Assembly (NCBI GenBank): GCA_018400755.1
Contig: JAGYLU010000014.1
Location: forward strand, 1-39,754
Length of the DNA: 39,754 nt
Direction: 5' to 3'
Origin: Acholeplasmataceae bacterium
Lineage (GTDB): Bacteria > Bacillota_I > Bacilli_A > Acholeplasmatales > Acholeplasmataceae
The position numbers were made by a program, and so were the translations under genes. This document shows, in pieces, positions 8,189 to 16,715 of this stretch (positions are counted from its first letter, which is position 1; the number at the start of each line of letters is the position of its first letter). The notes under the pieces were generated by a model. It was not told the DNA's origin. It saw only the letters and a list, made by a program, of their open reading frames with translations, and ran no database searches.

Positions 8189-8614
8189 TCACACCTTGTT
8201 TTTCAAGCGGTTTTTCTGCAAAATCAGCACCATTTCACGAAGGCTTTTGGCCGCCACCGCGGTTGATGCCCCAGAGGGATCAAGCATCGGTGCCAGTTCG
8301 ACAATGTCAGCGCCGACGATATGCCCAAGGTCCTCGAAGGCGTCGAACGCCAAAAGCAGGTCCTTGTACGTCATTCCGCCCGGTTCAGGCGTTCCCGTGC
8401 CAGGAAAATAGGCCGGATCAAGCACATCAAGGTCAATGGTGATATAGACAGGGACGTTTTTCAGTCGCTTGGTCAGCTCTTTCAGACCTTCAAAATCAAA
8501 CTTTCGCATCGAAACATGGCCTTCATTGGCCCAATCAAATTCCGGCTTTTCCCCACTTCTGATTCCAAACTGGAAAATCTTGCCGTCTCCGACCATCGTA
8601 TGGACATGTCTCAT
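8189..8614 (-). CDS. speB: Agmatinase (ureohydrolase family), open C-terminal part
   Basis: This open part of 141 residues is the C-terminal half of an arginase/agmatinase-type metalloenzyme. It carries the manganese-binding TIDLDVLDPAYFPGTGTPEPGG (DxDxxDP) and the conserved ADIVELAPMLDPSGASTAVAA near the end. Agmatinase hydrolyses agmatine to putrescine and urea. The N-terminal half (first metal ligands) is present upstream but frameshifted (8615-9066). The partner gene speA just upstream makes agmatine the likely substrate. Other ureohydrolases (arginase, formiminoglutamase) are possible but fit the context less well. Confidence 0.88.
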   Translation of the reverse strand: MRHVHTMVGDGKIFQFGIRSGEKPEFDWANEGHVSMRKFDFEGLKELTKRLKNVPVYITIDLDVLDPAYFPGTGTPEPGGMTYKDLLLAFDAFEDLGHIVGADIVELAPMLDPSGASTAVAAKSLREMVLILQKNRLKNKV

Positions 8615-9066
8615 GAAGGTCGCGTGCGAGAGTTTCCGACCAAAAAATTCGCGTCTGAGATCGGGTATGGTATCAGCGTGATGATGTGAAGATTCACATA
8701 TTTTCCGTATGCGGCCTGATTGCCGATATCACAAGATGTTCGCCTCCGACCATCATCGGGATCTTGTTACCTCATGGATGGTCTTGGCTGTCTGATAGAT
8801 GATGTCCAAAGTGGCATCGACGTCACCAATCGGCAGATCAAGCATCACCAATGTCACTGGTCTTGAAATCGTTAGGCCGTAGCCTCGCAAGGGGAATACC
8901 ATTCCACCCCAAATGAGTCAACCCTGATGGCATTCCCGGCAAACCGGGTGCCCGGACGAAACGATGTATGTCGCATCCATCGGGACGCTGAGATGCACAC
9001 GTCCGAATCCTCATAGGAATCCTTGCAGCTTTGAAACGATAGATCCACTCTTTTAGTCAACCTCAT
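8615..9066 (-). pseudogene. speB: Frameshifted N-terminal half of speB
   Basis: The ATG at 9066 is preceded by GGGAGGATACC and begins MRLTKRVDLSFQSCKDSYEDSDV. The expected family pieces follow across changing frames: TSFRPGTRFAGNAIR, EWYSP, LDLPIGDV, MMVGGEH (a metal-ligand His), HTDLR-like sequence, and KLSHATFMRHVH joining the open part. Several indels are needed. The start overlaps the end of speA by 14 bases. Together 8189-9066 gives a normal length of about 290 residues. Confidence 0.78.
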
Positions 9067-9863
9067 CGGTATCCTCCCATTTGAACCAGTTGTCCTTGTC
9101 GACAATCCTGATCATGCCTTGCCCAGTGTCCGAGAGGATCACCTGACCCTTTTCTTGTATGGACAAATCATCGATGATGTCATTGCTGGATGACCTCACT
9201 CAGGAATGACACCGGGATACCCTGGCGGTGGATAGATCATCACTGATCCAGCGGCGATCTCACCAGCGGCGTCATCCAATGGAATCGTCTTCTTCGGGGC
9301 GTGATAAGCCTCACGCGGACGCGTGAAGTATTCAGGATAAGTGAAAGCGAACTTTGGGTGCGTAAGGTGGCAAATGTACGACGTATGCTGTACCAGCTGG
9401 AGATCGCCTCGCGGCGTCAACCAAGACATCAAGGTCTTTCTTTGATGTCCCTAGGAAAGGACACAAAGAATGATATGGGTCCCGGCCAGTTCGGTTTGGA
9501 TATGATACGTGTCAAATAGTGTCTTGTAGACCCCAAAGCCGCTGATGCCCAGACCCGAGACCTTGACGATGATCTGTCCGTCATAAGCGTTCGCGCCCAA
9601 TGCTCGAAATGCGTCGTCATGGTGCTTCAAGACCAGCGATCTGATTTCGATTCCTTGTCCTGGTATGCTCGGCCATCCGATCAGATCAGAGAGTCTCTTG
9701 ACCCTTCCTCGACAATGGTCTTTGCGGGCAACATCAAGTTTGTTGACAACAACAATCCCGGGAGGGTGATGTGCTTTGATCATATTACGGTTGAACGGAG
9801 GCCACATAATCAATTCCGATGCCTTGGGCACCGACGAGCTTTGTGTCAGTGACCCATCAAGTC
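9053..9863 (-). pseudogene. speA: Frameshifted C-terminal half of speA
   Basis: The arginine decarboxylase reading continues in several frames after 9863. A HK-T-DGSLTQSS-like region holds the PLP-binding lysine, then come KLDVARKD, a LIGW segment, VSGLGISGFGVYKTLFDTYHIQTELA (open between 9451 and 9879), then YHAPKKTIPLDDAAGEIAAGSVMIYPP and PGVIPE (open in 9196-9432). The tail QVILSDTGQGMIRIVDKD ends in TAA at 9053-9055. The whole locus 9053-10544 would encode about 497 residues, close to Bacillus SpeA. Confidence 0.78.
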
Positions 9864-10544
9864 TTATGCAGGAGAACACGATGCCATATCCGCCCCTGCT
9901 GCCATCGCACCGATAGGCAGACGATCAGAGAAGGGGAAATGTGAGCCATGGGCTTCATCGACCATCACAATCATGTCATTGGCATGCGCAATCTCGGTGA
10001 TGGCTTTCAGATCGGAGACAACACCGAAATAGGTCGGATTGATCACGAGGACGGCTTTGGCATCGGGGTGTTGTTCAATCGCGGCCTTCACGTCCTCAAG
10101 ACGCACATGGTTCGCGATTCCAAGATCAATATCGATCACCGGATTGACAAAAATAGGCACAGCCCCTGACAAAATCAGGGCATTGATGGCTGATTTATGG
10201 ACATTCCTTGGCAGGATGATTTTTTCCTTGGCCCGACAGACTGACATGATCATCGACAAAATGCCCATGGTTGTCCCACCGGTCAGGAAATAAGCCTGAT
10301 CCGCATGAAAGGCATCCGCCATCAGCTCAGAAGCCTCTTTGATGACCCCGGTCGGACTATTCAGATTATCGAGACCGCGCGGAGCGTTGGCATCGAGTCT
10401 GAAGACCTCTTTTCCGACAAAACGGACGAGATCATTATCGAGTTGTCCGCGCTTGTGTCCGGGCACATCATGTGAAATGTATGGACCTTCGGCATAAGCC
10501 TTCAGTTTAGAAAAGTAAGGCGTTTTTGAGTGATCCTTGTTCAA
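9864..10544 (-). CDS. speA: Arginine decarboxylase (fold I, Orn/Lys/Arg decarboxylase family), open N-terminal part
   Basis: The 226-residue open part is the N-terminal half of a PLP-dependent Orn/Lys/Arg decarboxylase of the short Bacillus type. It contains SHDVPGHKRG, FLTGGTTMGILSMIMSVCRA, PRNVHKSAINALILSG, VLVINPTYFGV and VDEAHGSHFPFSDRLPIGAM. The last is the PLP-binding Asp and His region just before the catalytic lysine. The start is a TTG at 10544 with GGTGGG about 9 bases upstream. SpeA makes agmatine from arginine, and the overlapping speB then makes putrescine. Lysine or ornithine decarboxylase activity cannot be excluded from sequence, but pairing with agmatinase argues for arginine. 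Confidence 0.87.
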   Translation of the reverse strand: MNKDHSKTPYFSKLKAYAEGPYISHDVPGHKRGQLDNDLVRFVGKEVFRLDANAPRGLDNLNSPTGVIKEASELMADAFHADQAYFLTGGTTMGILSMIMSVCRAKEKIILPRNVHKSAINALILSGAVPIFVNPVIDIDLGIANHVRLEDVKAAIEQHPDAKAVLVINPTYFGVVSDLKAITEIAHANDMIVMVDEAHGSHFPFSDRLPIGAMAAGADMASCSPA

Positions 10545-10573
10545 TGGTATATCCCACCTTTCGAAACATATTC

Positions 10574-10601
10574 ATTTTAACATCATTCATGACTTTTGCA
10601 A
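10574..10601 (-). promoter_or_regulatory. Probable promoter of speA-speB
   Basis: On the minus strand TTGCAA (10596-10601), a 16-base spacer and TAAAAT (10574-10579) end 29 bases before the TTG start of speA. It is back to back with the mscS promoter. Confidence 0.55.
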
Positions 10602-10634
10602 TCAAATTGATAGAAAGATGACGTTGTGACCCTG

Positions 10635-10664
10635 TTGGACGAAAACATGTCTTCATGGTATACT
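10635..10664 (+). promoter_or_regulatory. Promoter of the mscS-family gene
   Basis: TTGGAC (10635-10640), an 18-base spacer and TATACT (10659-10664) lie 27 bases before the ATG at 10692. Both hexamers are close to consensus. Confidence 0.7.
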
Positions 10665-10691
10665 TGGGTTGAATGAAAGGATGTGCTTCTG

Positions 10692-11675
10692 ATGCTTGAG
10701 CAAATCATTGGATCTCCCATCACCAAAGGCGTTCTGACGGCGTTGATCGCAATTGTTCTGATTGCCTTGTTTTTCTTCATGAACAAAACCATTGATAAAC
10801 GTCAAGACACCTTAAAAAAGCGTGGCATCCTGATGCTTTATCTGCTCTATGTGCTGTTGATCGTTGCTGCTGTGATCATTGTCGCATTGATCTGGGGTGT
10901 CGCAATGATGACCTTGGTCAATGAAATCTTGTTCTTCTTGCGGCATGTGATTGGTGACAATCTCGGGGCTTTGACCGGATCATTCATCGCAGTTTTGGTC
11001 GCGCTATTCGTCATGCGGGCATCGGTTTATACGCTCAGGAGAATCGGTGAGAAGGACTCTCCTTCTAAACAACGGCGTCTGACCATTGCCAAACTGCTAC
11101 AATCCATCGTCAAATACACGGTCACCATCATCACTGTCATCGTTGTCCTCTCGATGTGGGGTGCGGACGTCGCCCCCGCCCTTGCCGGACTCGGAATCCT
11201 AGGACTCGTGATCGGACTTGGTGCCCAAAAATTGATCGCTGACATCATCAACGGATTCTTCATCATCTTCGAACAACACTTCAATGTCGGTGAACGCGTT
11301 GAGATCCAAGGCTTCAAAGGTGATGTCATCGACATCGGCCTTAAGACCACCAAAGTCATGAGTTGGAAAGGCGAAGTCAAAATCTTCAATAATGGTGACA
11401 TCTCGAGTGTCACGAACTTCTCACGCAGGTTCTCAATGGCTGTCGCTCCGTTTTCCATCAGTTATGAATCCAATATGCAGGCGACCATCGATCTGCTGTC
11501 AAGTGCCCTCAAAGACACCAAAGACAAGTTTCCGGTTGTCTTGGAGGATCCGGTCGTCTTAGGTGTCACAAAACCTAAACGACAGTATGTCGACATGTCG
11601 GTCATATGCAAACCGGAGACAGAACAGCATTACGCCGTTGAACGATACCAAACAACGGATCAAAGAAATTCTTGA
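10692..11675 (+). CDS. MscS-family mechanosensitive channel
   Basis: The protein is a small-conductance mechanosensitive channel. Hydrophobic segments cover about residues 15-33, 46-70, 86-108 and 138-160. The pore helix region ADVAPALAGLGILGLVIGLGAQKLIADIINGFFI carries the Gly/Ala pattern of TM3. The beta domain that follows includes FNVGERVEIQGFKGDVIDIGLKTT. It would open under membrane tension and release solutes on osmotic downshock. I use ATG 10692, 11 bases after AAAGG; the GTG at 10683 is too close to it. The last 11 residues are a frameshift artefact: one extra C near 11651 hides the true tail (KQRIKEILDEHNIEIPFPQ, ending SNKE) that runs to a TGA at 11728-11730. The corrected protein is 345 residues. 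Confidence 0.92.
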   Translation: MLEQIIGSPITKGVLTALIAIVLIALFFFMNKTIDKRQDTLKKRGILMLYLLYVLLIVAAVIIVALIWGVAMMTLVNEILFFLRHVIGDNLGALTGSFIAVLVALFVMRASVYTLRRIGEKDSPSKQRRLTIAKLLQSIVKYTVTIITVIVVLSMWGADVAPALAGLGILGLVIGLGAQKLIADIINGFFIIFEQHFNVGERVEIQGFKGDVIDIGLKTTKVMSWKGEVKIFNNGDISSVTNFSRRFSMAVAPFSISYESNMQATIDLLSSALKDTKDKFPVVLEDPVVLGVTKPKRQYVDMSVICKPETEQHYAVERYQTTDQRNS

Positions 11676-11779
11676 TGAACACAACATCGAGATTCCTTTT
11701 CCCCAGATTGTTGTCTCAAACAAGGAGTGACCCTCACCGCGGGGCTTCCTTTTCAATGGCCTTCTTAAGTTAGGTAAAT

Positions 11780-11808
11780 GATTTTTGTGTGAGCATTCAC
11801 ACAAAATC
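11780..11808. repeat. Inverted repeat with TTGTGTGA/TCACACAA arms
   Basis: A nearly perfect palindrome, GATTTTTGTGTGA-gcat-TCACACAAAATC, lies between mscS and the next operon. No T-run follows on either strand, so it is a poor terminator and could be an operator. Its octamer recurs as a direct repeat before crtI and the heliorhodopsin gene. Confidence 0.6.
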
Positions 11809-11850
11809 ATCCCCACCGCATCTCTTCAGCTCTCATTTCCAGCAGCAGGA

Positions 11851-11856
11851 TATAAT
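11851..11856 (+). promoter_or_regulatory. -10-like TATAAT before the DUF2177/DhaL-DegV operon
   Basis: A consensus TATAAT lies 15 bases before the GGAGG of the first gene. No good -35 is seen at 16-18 bases, and the palindrome at 11780-11808 is about 45 bases upstream, so activation by a bound protein is possible. Confidence 0.5.
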
Positions 11857-11885
11857 ATAAATATCCCAATGGAGGTTTTTATTTA

Positions 11886-12304
11886 GTGACACTTTTTCTG
11901 AAGCTTTATCCTATCGCATTTGTTGTTTTCCGCCATTGACATGATCTGGCTTGGTCTGATCGCAAAAATCTTTATCAACGAGAAATCGGACATCTTCTCA
12001 AAAAGATGTCAATTGGACTGCCGCCATCATCTTCTATCTTGTCTTCATCGGAGGTCTTGTTCTCTTTGTCTTGATGCCTGCTGTGCAAAAGAACATCGAT
12101 CAGGGCTTTGGTCCGGGACTTCTCCATGCCTTGATCTTTGGAGCGCTCTTGGGGTTTTTGACTTACGCGACATATGATCTGACCAATTTGGCCACCCTCA
12201 AAGACTGGCCACTTCGAATCACTTTGATTGATCTTTCCTGGGGAACCTTCCTTGGTCTCTCCACGTCCACATTGACTTATCTTCTATACACACTGATCTA
12301 TTAG
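11886..12304 (+). pseudogene. DUF2177 family membrane protein, frameshifted as sequenced
   Basis: This is a small membrane protein of about 138 residues with four predicted hydrophobic segments and unknown function. The signature TYATYDLTNLATLKDWPL is the family hallmark. The GTG start at 11886 follows GGAGG (11871-11875). Reading is in three frames: the N-terminus LFLKLYPIAFVV, then AIDMIWLGLIAKIF, then NWTAAIIFYLVFIGGLVL to the end. Removing one T from the TTTT run near 11928 and adding one A to the AAAAA run near 12000 restores a single frame. Both breaks are therefore in homopolymers, pointing to sequencing error. The TAG overlaps the ribosome binding site of the DhaL-DegV gene. Confidence 0.82.
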
Positions 12305-12315
12305 GAGGAATCACG

Positions 12316-14085
12316 ATGAGCAGCCATGTCATGACCAATGAACTGATCTACAACGCCTTTATCTTAGGCGCCAAAAACGTCATCCATGAGAAGAACAACC
12401 TGAATGCGATCAACGTCTTTCCGGTCGCCGATGGTGACACCGGCACCAACCTGGCGTCGATGATGTCATCCATCATCGATAACGCCCGTTTGAAAGACAC
12501 TCCGAAAGAAACGCTTCAATCGATCGCGGATGCCGCCATCATTGGCGCTCGCGGCAATTCCGGACTGATCTTCGCTGAATACATCAACGGCTTCGCTGAA
12601 AACGACGATGACATCCAGACGGTTGAAGGGTTCATCAGTAGCGCAAAAAGGGCTTTCGAGAGCGCTGCCAAAGCGGTCGCAAAACCCGTTGAAGGCACCA
12701 TCCTGACGCTGATGCGCGCTTTTTCAAATGCGCTTGAGAGTCTGCATAGACTCTCCCAGTCATTTCTGGACATGATGATCAATGCCTATGAATCACTCAA
12801 AGGCGAACTTCAACGCACCCCTGATCTCCTTCCTGTCCTCAAAGAAAACAAGGTCGTTGACGCTGGCGCCAAAGGATTTCTCCATTTTGTCGAAGGGTTC
12901 ATCAAAGCCCTGAAAGGTGAGAAAGCTGACATTGAAGAAGAAGAGGAAACCGTGCCTGTCACCATTCACGTTGACCATTTGGAAGAAGGACAGACCAGAT
13001 ACTGTACCGAAGCGTTGATCAAAGGCGACCCAATCGACATGCGCGGTGTCCGGACTCTTCTTGAGTCGATGGGCGACTCAATCGTCATCGCCGGCAACCA
13101 AAGAACCATGCGCATCCATATCCATACTGACCGTCCCGCCGATGTTTTCAGATCCCTTGATGATTATGGCCGGATTGTCGAACAGAAAGTCGATGACATG
13201 AAGATCCAGTTCGAGATCGCGAACCACAAGAAACATTCGGTCGCCCTCGTGACCGACTCGATCGCCGACCTCCCCAAAGAACTCATCGATCAAAATCAAA
13301 TCGTCATGTTTCCTTTGAACATCCACATGAAAGATTCCATTTACAAAGACAAAATCACCATCGAAAGCAATCACTTCTATGAGATGATGGATACCCTTGA
13401 TGTCTATCCGACATCAAGCCAACCCAACACCAAAGACGTTGAAAACCTCTACTCATACCTTTCGACCCACTACAAAGACATCTTGGTCCTCTCGGTCTCA
13501 TCCAAAATGAGTGGCACCCATCAGGTCTTCAAATCAGTCAGTGAGAAGTTCAAAAACACCAACATCCAAGTCATCGACACACAGCAGAACTCCGGTGCTG
13601 AAGGCCTCTTGGTCATGAAAGCGGCCGAACTGATCAACAAGGGTTATCAGATCAATGAGGTTGTTGATGCGATCAACACGCTCAAGAAGAGAGCGAAAAT
13701 CCTGGTCTCCGTCAAAACCCTCAAGTACATGGTCCGCTCAGGCCGAGTCAAGAAAGTCACTGGCCTGATTGGGAAAATCCTGAACCTGAAACCTGTCATC
13801 TCAATCGATGATGAAGGGAACGGCATCATCTTTGACAAGTCTTTCTCACTGAAGAAAAGCGATACATTGATCCAGAAACACATCGAGAAAGTGATGGACG
13901 ATTCCGGCATCGACACTTATGCCATTGTCCATGCCAATGCCCCTGAACGGGCGGCGGCTTACGCCAAGACCTATGAGGCCATCACCGGACTCAAACCCGC
14001 CTACATCATGGATATCTCAACGATTGTGGCGATGAGTGCCGGCGTTGGAACCGTCGCGGTTGCGTATATCAGAAAGGGTGAATGA
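12316..14085 (+). CDS. DhaL-DegV fusion (FakA-like kinase fused to FakB-like fatty-acid-binding protein)
   Basis: This is a 589-residue fusion. Residues 1 to about 200 are a DhaL/DAK2 ATP-binding domain with [13 protein letters not shown] (33-45) and the IGARGNSG loop, as in FakA. A middle segment (about 205-305) resembles the FakA linker and following domain. From about 308 to the end is a full DegV/EDD domain ([33 protein letters not shown]), the fold of FakB, which holds a fatty acid. In Gram-positives FakA phosphorylates fatty acids bound to a separate FakB, giving acyl phosphate for phospholipid synthesis. Here both parts are one chain. It lies between two membrane-protein genes with 1-11 base gaps. 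A different acyl or lipid substrate is possible. AGGAGG (12303-12308) precedes the ATG. Confidence 0.92.
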   Translation: MSSHVMTNELIYNAFILGAKNVIHEKNNLNAINVFPVADGDTGTNLASMMSSIIDNARLKDTPKETLQSIADAAIIGARGNSGLIFAEYINGFAENDDDIQTVEGFISSAKRAFESAAKAVAKPVEGTILTLMRAFSNALESLHRLSQSFLDMMINAYESLKGELQRTPDLLPVLKENKVVDAGAKGFLHFVEGFIKALKGEKADIEEEEETVPVTIHVDHLEEGQTRYCTEALIKGDPIDMRGVRTLLESMGDSIVIAGNQRTMRIHIHTDRPADVFRSLDDYGRIVEQKVDDMKIQFEIANHKKHSVALVTDSIADLPKELIDQNQIVMFPLNIHMKDSIYKDKITIESNHFYEMMDTLDVYPTSSQPNTKDVENLYSYLSTHYKDILVLSVSSKMSGTHQVFKSVSEKFKNTNIQVIDTQQNSGAEGLLVMKAAELINKGYQINEVVDAINTLKKRAKILVSVKTLKYMVRSGRVKKVTGLIGKILNLKPVISIDDEGNGIIFDKSFSLKKSDTLIQKHIEKVMDDSGIDTYAIVHANAPERAAAYAKTYEAITGLKPAYIMDISTIVAMSAGVGTVAVAYIRKGE

Positions 14086-14086
14086 C

Positions 14087-14869
14087 ATGTTTTTAACCAA
14101 TGCGATTGTCCTTCTCATCTTCTTCACACTCTTCTTTGTCATTGCCCAAGTCAAAAAGAACAATGGTCTCGCTGACATGGCTTGGGGCCTTGGCTTTGTC
14201 ATCACCGCCATCTCAAGCGCGATCTACCAATTGATCCAAGGCAATCAGATTCTATTGGGCTCTTGGATCATCTTAGTGCTGGTCCTGATCTGGGGTCTCA
14301 GACTCTTCTTCTATATCGGCATCAGAAACTGGAACAAACCTGAAGACTTCCGTTATGTCAACATGCGGAAAAAATGGAAGACGAATGTCGCCCTCAAGGC
14401 CTACGTCTATGTGTTCTTGCTTCAAGGACTCTTGAATTATCTGATCGGACTCCCGATCCAGTTCTCATTCGCCCACTCAGGTACCACAACCTCAGTTGTC
14501 ATCCTCGCGATTGGCACCATCCTTTGGATCATCGGTTTCTACTTTGAAGCCAAAGGTGACGCTGAGCTCAAAGTCTTCAAGAAAAACCCTGCAAACAAAG
14601 GCAAGATCCTCGATACCGGGTTATGGTCAGTCTCCCGTCACCCCAACTACTTTGGCGAAAGCGTCATGTGGTGGGCGATCTTCATCGTGAGTCTTTCGGC
14701 CTTTGACCCGATCCTTCTGATTGGCATTGTTGGGCCATCCTTGATCACTTATCTTTTGTTATTCGTTTCCGGTGTTCCCTTGCTTGAAAAGAAGTACAAG
14801 GATAATCCCTTGTATCAGGCATACGCCGCGAAAACAAGTATTTTCTTTCCGCTCCCACCCAAAAAGTAA
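14087..14869 (+). CDS. DUF1295 / steroid-5-alpha-reductase-like membrane protein
   Basis: This is a 260-residue integral membrane protein with about seven hydrophobic segments. The C-terminal [18 protein letters not shown] is the hallmark of the DUF1295 and isoprenylcysteine-methyltransferase/5-alpha-reductase superfamily, which uses NADPH or SAM on lipid substrates. The N-terminal ADMAWGLGF is also typical of DUF1295. The ATG at 14087 is one base after the fusion-gene stop and preceded by GAAAGGG, so it is translated with it. The substrate is not known; linkage to the DhaL-DegV gene suggests fatty acid or membrane lipid modification, which is inference. Confidence 0.88.
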   Translation: MFLTNAIVLLIFFTLFFVIAQVKKNNGLADMAWGLGFVITAISSAIYQLIQGNQILLGSWIILVLVLIWGLRLFFYIGIRNWNKPEDFRYVNMRKKWKTNVALKAYVYVFLLQGLLNYLIGLPIQFSFAHSGTTTSVVILAIGTILWIIGFYFEAKGDAELKVFKKNPANKGKILDTGLWSVSRHPNYFGESVMWWAIFIVSLSAFDPILLIGIVGPSLITYLLLFVSGVPLLEKKYKDNPLYQAYAAKTSIFFPLPPKK

Positions 14870-14900
14870 GAGCGAATCAACCCAATATCAACATCCTCAT

Positions 14901-14950
14901 CTCCTTGTCTGTGCATGGACGATTGTCCGTCACACAAGGAGATTTTTTTA
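14901..14950 (+). terminator. Terminator of the DUF2177/DhaL-DegV/DUF1295 operon
   Basis: CTCCTTGT...ACAAGGAG arms with an inner GGAC-gatt-GTCC stem are followed by seven T. It lies about 30 bases after the DUF1295 stop. Confidence 0.88.
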
Positions 14951-15025
14951 TTTGGCAAGTGGCACATAGAAGGTCATGATCAACCAGCCGATGGTTAGAC
15001 CATGGGGAGTTCCAGGTTCGTCATG

Positions 15026-16279
15026 TCAATCTTTTAACATACCGATCGGTATGACCATCACGCCATCCGCTCTCTGATAAGCGTGATCTGTCGCGGAGAC
15101 AATGGCTAGAAATGATGGTTTACCCATTTTCTCATGATCGATTTTTTGGGAAAAGCGAATCAGTTTGCCTGCTGCTTCATCAAAGAGATGCGATCCCATC
15201 TTGACTTCGATAGCGCCCCAATTGCCATCATGTCGTTGTATGATGGCATCAATTTCCAGTCCATACCGATCTTTATACCTAAAGACTTCTCCGTCTATAC
15301 TCTCGGCGTAGACTCTCAAATCCCTAATGACCAATGATTCAAAGAAAAGTCCAAATGTCTCAAAGTCCTTGAGTAGTTTCTGACTTGTCATTTTGAGGAC
15401 ACCTGCCCCTATGGATGGATCAACAAAGAACCTTGCTGGTGTGCTTCTGATGACCGTTTTACTTCGTAGATTTGGATTCCAAGACTTCAAGTCATCAACA
15501 ATATATAGTTTGTTCAAGACATCCAGATAGTCTGCCAATGTGTTCTCAGATGTTGATGTGTCAATTGACACCAAATCTTCAATGATTCTCTTATTGGATG
15601 TTTCAGATGCGGTATATCTGGCTAATGACTCCAAGATTTTCCTCATTCTGTTCTCATTGTACCTCTTCGACGTTATCTTGTTGATATCTTCTTTGATCAA
15701 TGCATCCAGATACGATTGCATGCGTCGCATGGACTGTTGTTCAGTATCATGAACACTCTCTGGCCAACCACCTTTTATGATCCATGTTGCATAATCGCTG
15801 ACGGTTACATTGCATTTTTGGTAAGGAACCCTTTCTCCCTCGAACAATCCGGATAAAGAAATATCACCAGATGAAATGCCGGATTCAAACAAACTCATTG
15901 TTCTAAGCGTCAAACGACCGATTCGTCCTGCGCCTGAGTGTGCTGTTTCATCAAAATTCGCTGCGGAAGACCCTGTCAAAATAAACAGCCCTCTTCCATT
16001 CAGATGATCAACTTCATGTCTGATCACATCCCAGACTTCAGGGATCAATTGCCATTCATCGATTAATTTCGGATAAGGTGTGGACAAAAATTCGTTCCTG
16101 TTCAATTGCAACATCGTTTTGAAATCGCTCAAATTCAAAGGGTTAAGATAAATACCCGATTTTGAAAATTGTTCAGCCAATGTTGTTTTTCCACAGAATT
16201 TTGGTCCGACCAATGCCACAGCTTTGAAAGTGTCAAGGTAGTCATGAAGTGTTTTCTCTAGTATTCTTTTCTTATACAT
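15026..16279 (-). CDS. AAA-family ATPase with C-terminal DUF4143 domain
   Basis: This is a 417-residue protein of the large, poorly understood ATP-binding/DUF4143 family. The Walker A is GPKFCGKTT (25-33). A Walker B-like KLIDEWQ follows near residue 82, then ILTGSSA (sensor-like). The C-terminal DUF4143 region contains YKDRYGLEIDAIIQ...AIEVK, which resembles a PD-(D/E)XK nuclease core. The start at ATG 16279 is supported by AAGGAG 9 bases upstream. It sits alone between two terminators, and its codons look more AT-rich than those of its neighbours, so it is probably an accessory, horizontally moving gene. No partner toxin or transposase is seen. The cellular role is unknown. Confidence 0.9.
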   Translation of the reverse strand: MYKKRILEKTLHDYLDTFKAVALVGPKFCGKTTLAEQFSKSGIYLNPLNLSDFKTMLQLNRNEFLSTPYPKLIDEWQLIPEVWDVIRHEVDHLNGRGLFILTGSSAANFDETAHSGAGRIGRLTLRTMSLFESGISSGDISLSGLFEGERVPYQKCNVTVSDYATWIIKGGWPESVHDTEQQSMRRMQSYLDALIKEDINKITSKRYNENRMRKILESLARYTASETSNKRIIEDLVSIDTSTSENTLADYLDVLNKLYIVDDLKSWNPNLRSKTVIRSTPARFFVDPSIGAGVLKMTSQKLLKDFETFGLFFESLVIRDLRVYAESIDGEVFRYKDRYGLEIDAIIQRHDGNWGAIEVKMGSHLFDEAAGKLIRFSQKIDHEKMGKPSFLAIVSATDHAYQRADGVMVIPIGMLKD

Positions 16280-16336
16280 AGCACCATCTCCTTGATTCCA
16301 TTGTAACACGATTTCGTGAAACAGTATCTATTATTA

Positions 16337-16405
16337 TTGATGTTTTTGTCTATATTTTTTTGATGCTTTTGTCTATATATTATTGATGTTTATATCCGTC
16401 TATTC
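16337..16405. repeat. Three tandem repeats with a 23-bp period
   Basis: Units begin at 16337, 16360 and 16383 with TTGATG(T/C)TTTTGTCTATAT; the third is diverged. The tract is AT-rich and starts about 58 bases upstream of the DUF4143 ATPase start codon. A palindrome CACGATTTCGTG (16307-16318) lies between it and the gene, next to a -10-like TACAAT on the minus strand. They could be protein-binding sites controlling the ATPase gene. Confidence 0.7.
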
Positions 16406-16627
16406 TTGAATTATTTATCCAAAGGATACCCACCCCTTATCTTGTCATAAGACCTGGTTTCATCAAAAAAACATATGGAAAACACCAGACCTTCAGATGT
16501 CGGAACCAATCATTATCATAAGACACCTGTCTGCACATATGCCACCTCTACAAAACGATTTGTGTCATCCGTTGACAGTCTGTCGCTCTTCTGGTGAAAC
16601 CGTGATGACACATCAATGCTGTTCACT
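16406..16627. other. Intergenic stretch without a recognisable gene
   Basis: With the repeat tract this makes about 300 bases without a convincing gene between the ATPase promoter region and the feo terminator. Two short similar strings (TCATAAGACCTG near 16445 and TCATAAGACACCTG near 16516) are the only pattern seen. Open frames here are short, lack binding sites and resemble nothing I know. Confidence 0.5.
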
Positions 16628-16683
16628 GTTAAAAAACAAAGAAGGTCAGGGTCTCAATTCAAACATGAGATCCTGACCTTCTT
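16628..16683 (-). terminator. Terminator of the feo operon
   Basis: On the minus strand GAAGGTCAGG...CCTGACCTTC arms (16641-16681), with further pairing TCTCA/TGAGA, are followed by TTTGTTTTTT. It lies about 33 bases after the small Cys-rich gene. Confidence 0.9.
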
Positions 16684-16715
16684 ATGGTTGATGACAACCA
16701 TCAAACCGATAAAAA

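Noticed and set aside
11780-11808. Terminator for the mscS gene
   Set aside because: The hairpin is strong but no T-run follows on the plus strand; an operator role fits better.
15026-16279. Insertion sequence or transposase
   Set aside because: The product is an AAA/DUF4143 ATPase and I see no terminal inverted repeats or target-site duplication around it.
16337-16405. Possible CRISPR array
   Set aside because: Units are directly adjacent, with a 23-base period and no unique spacers, only three copies, and no cas genes nearby.
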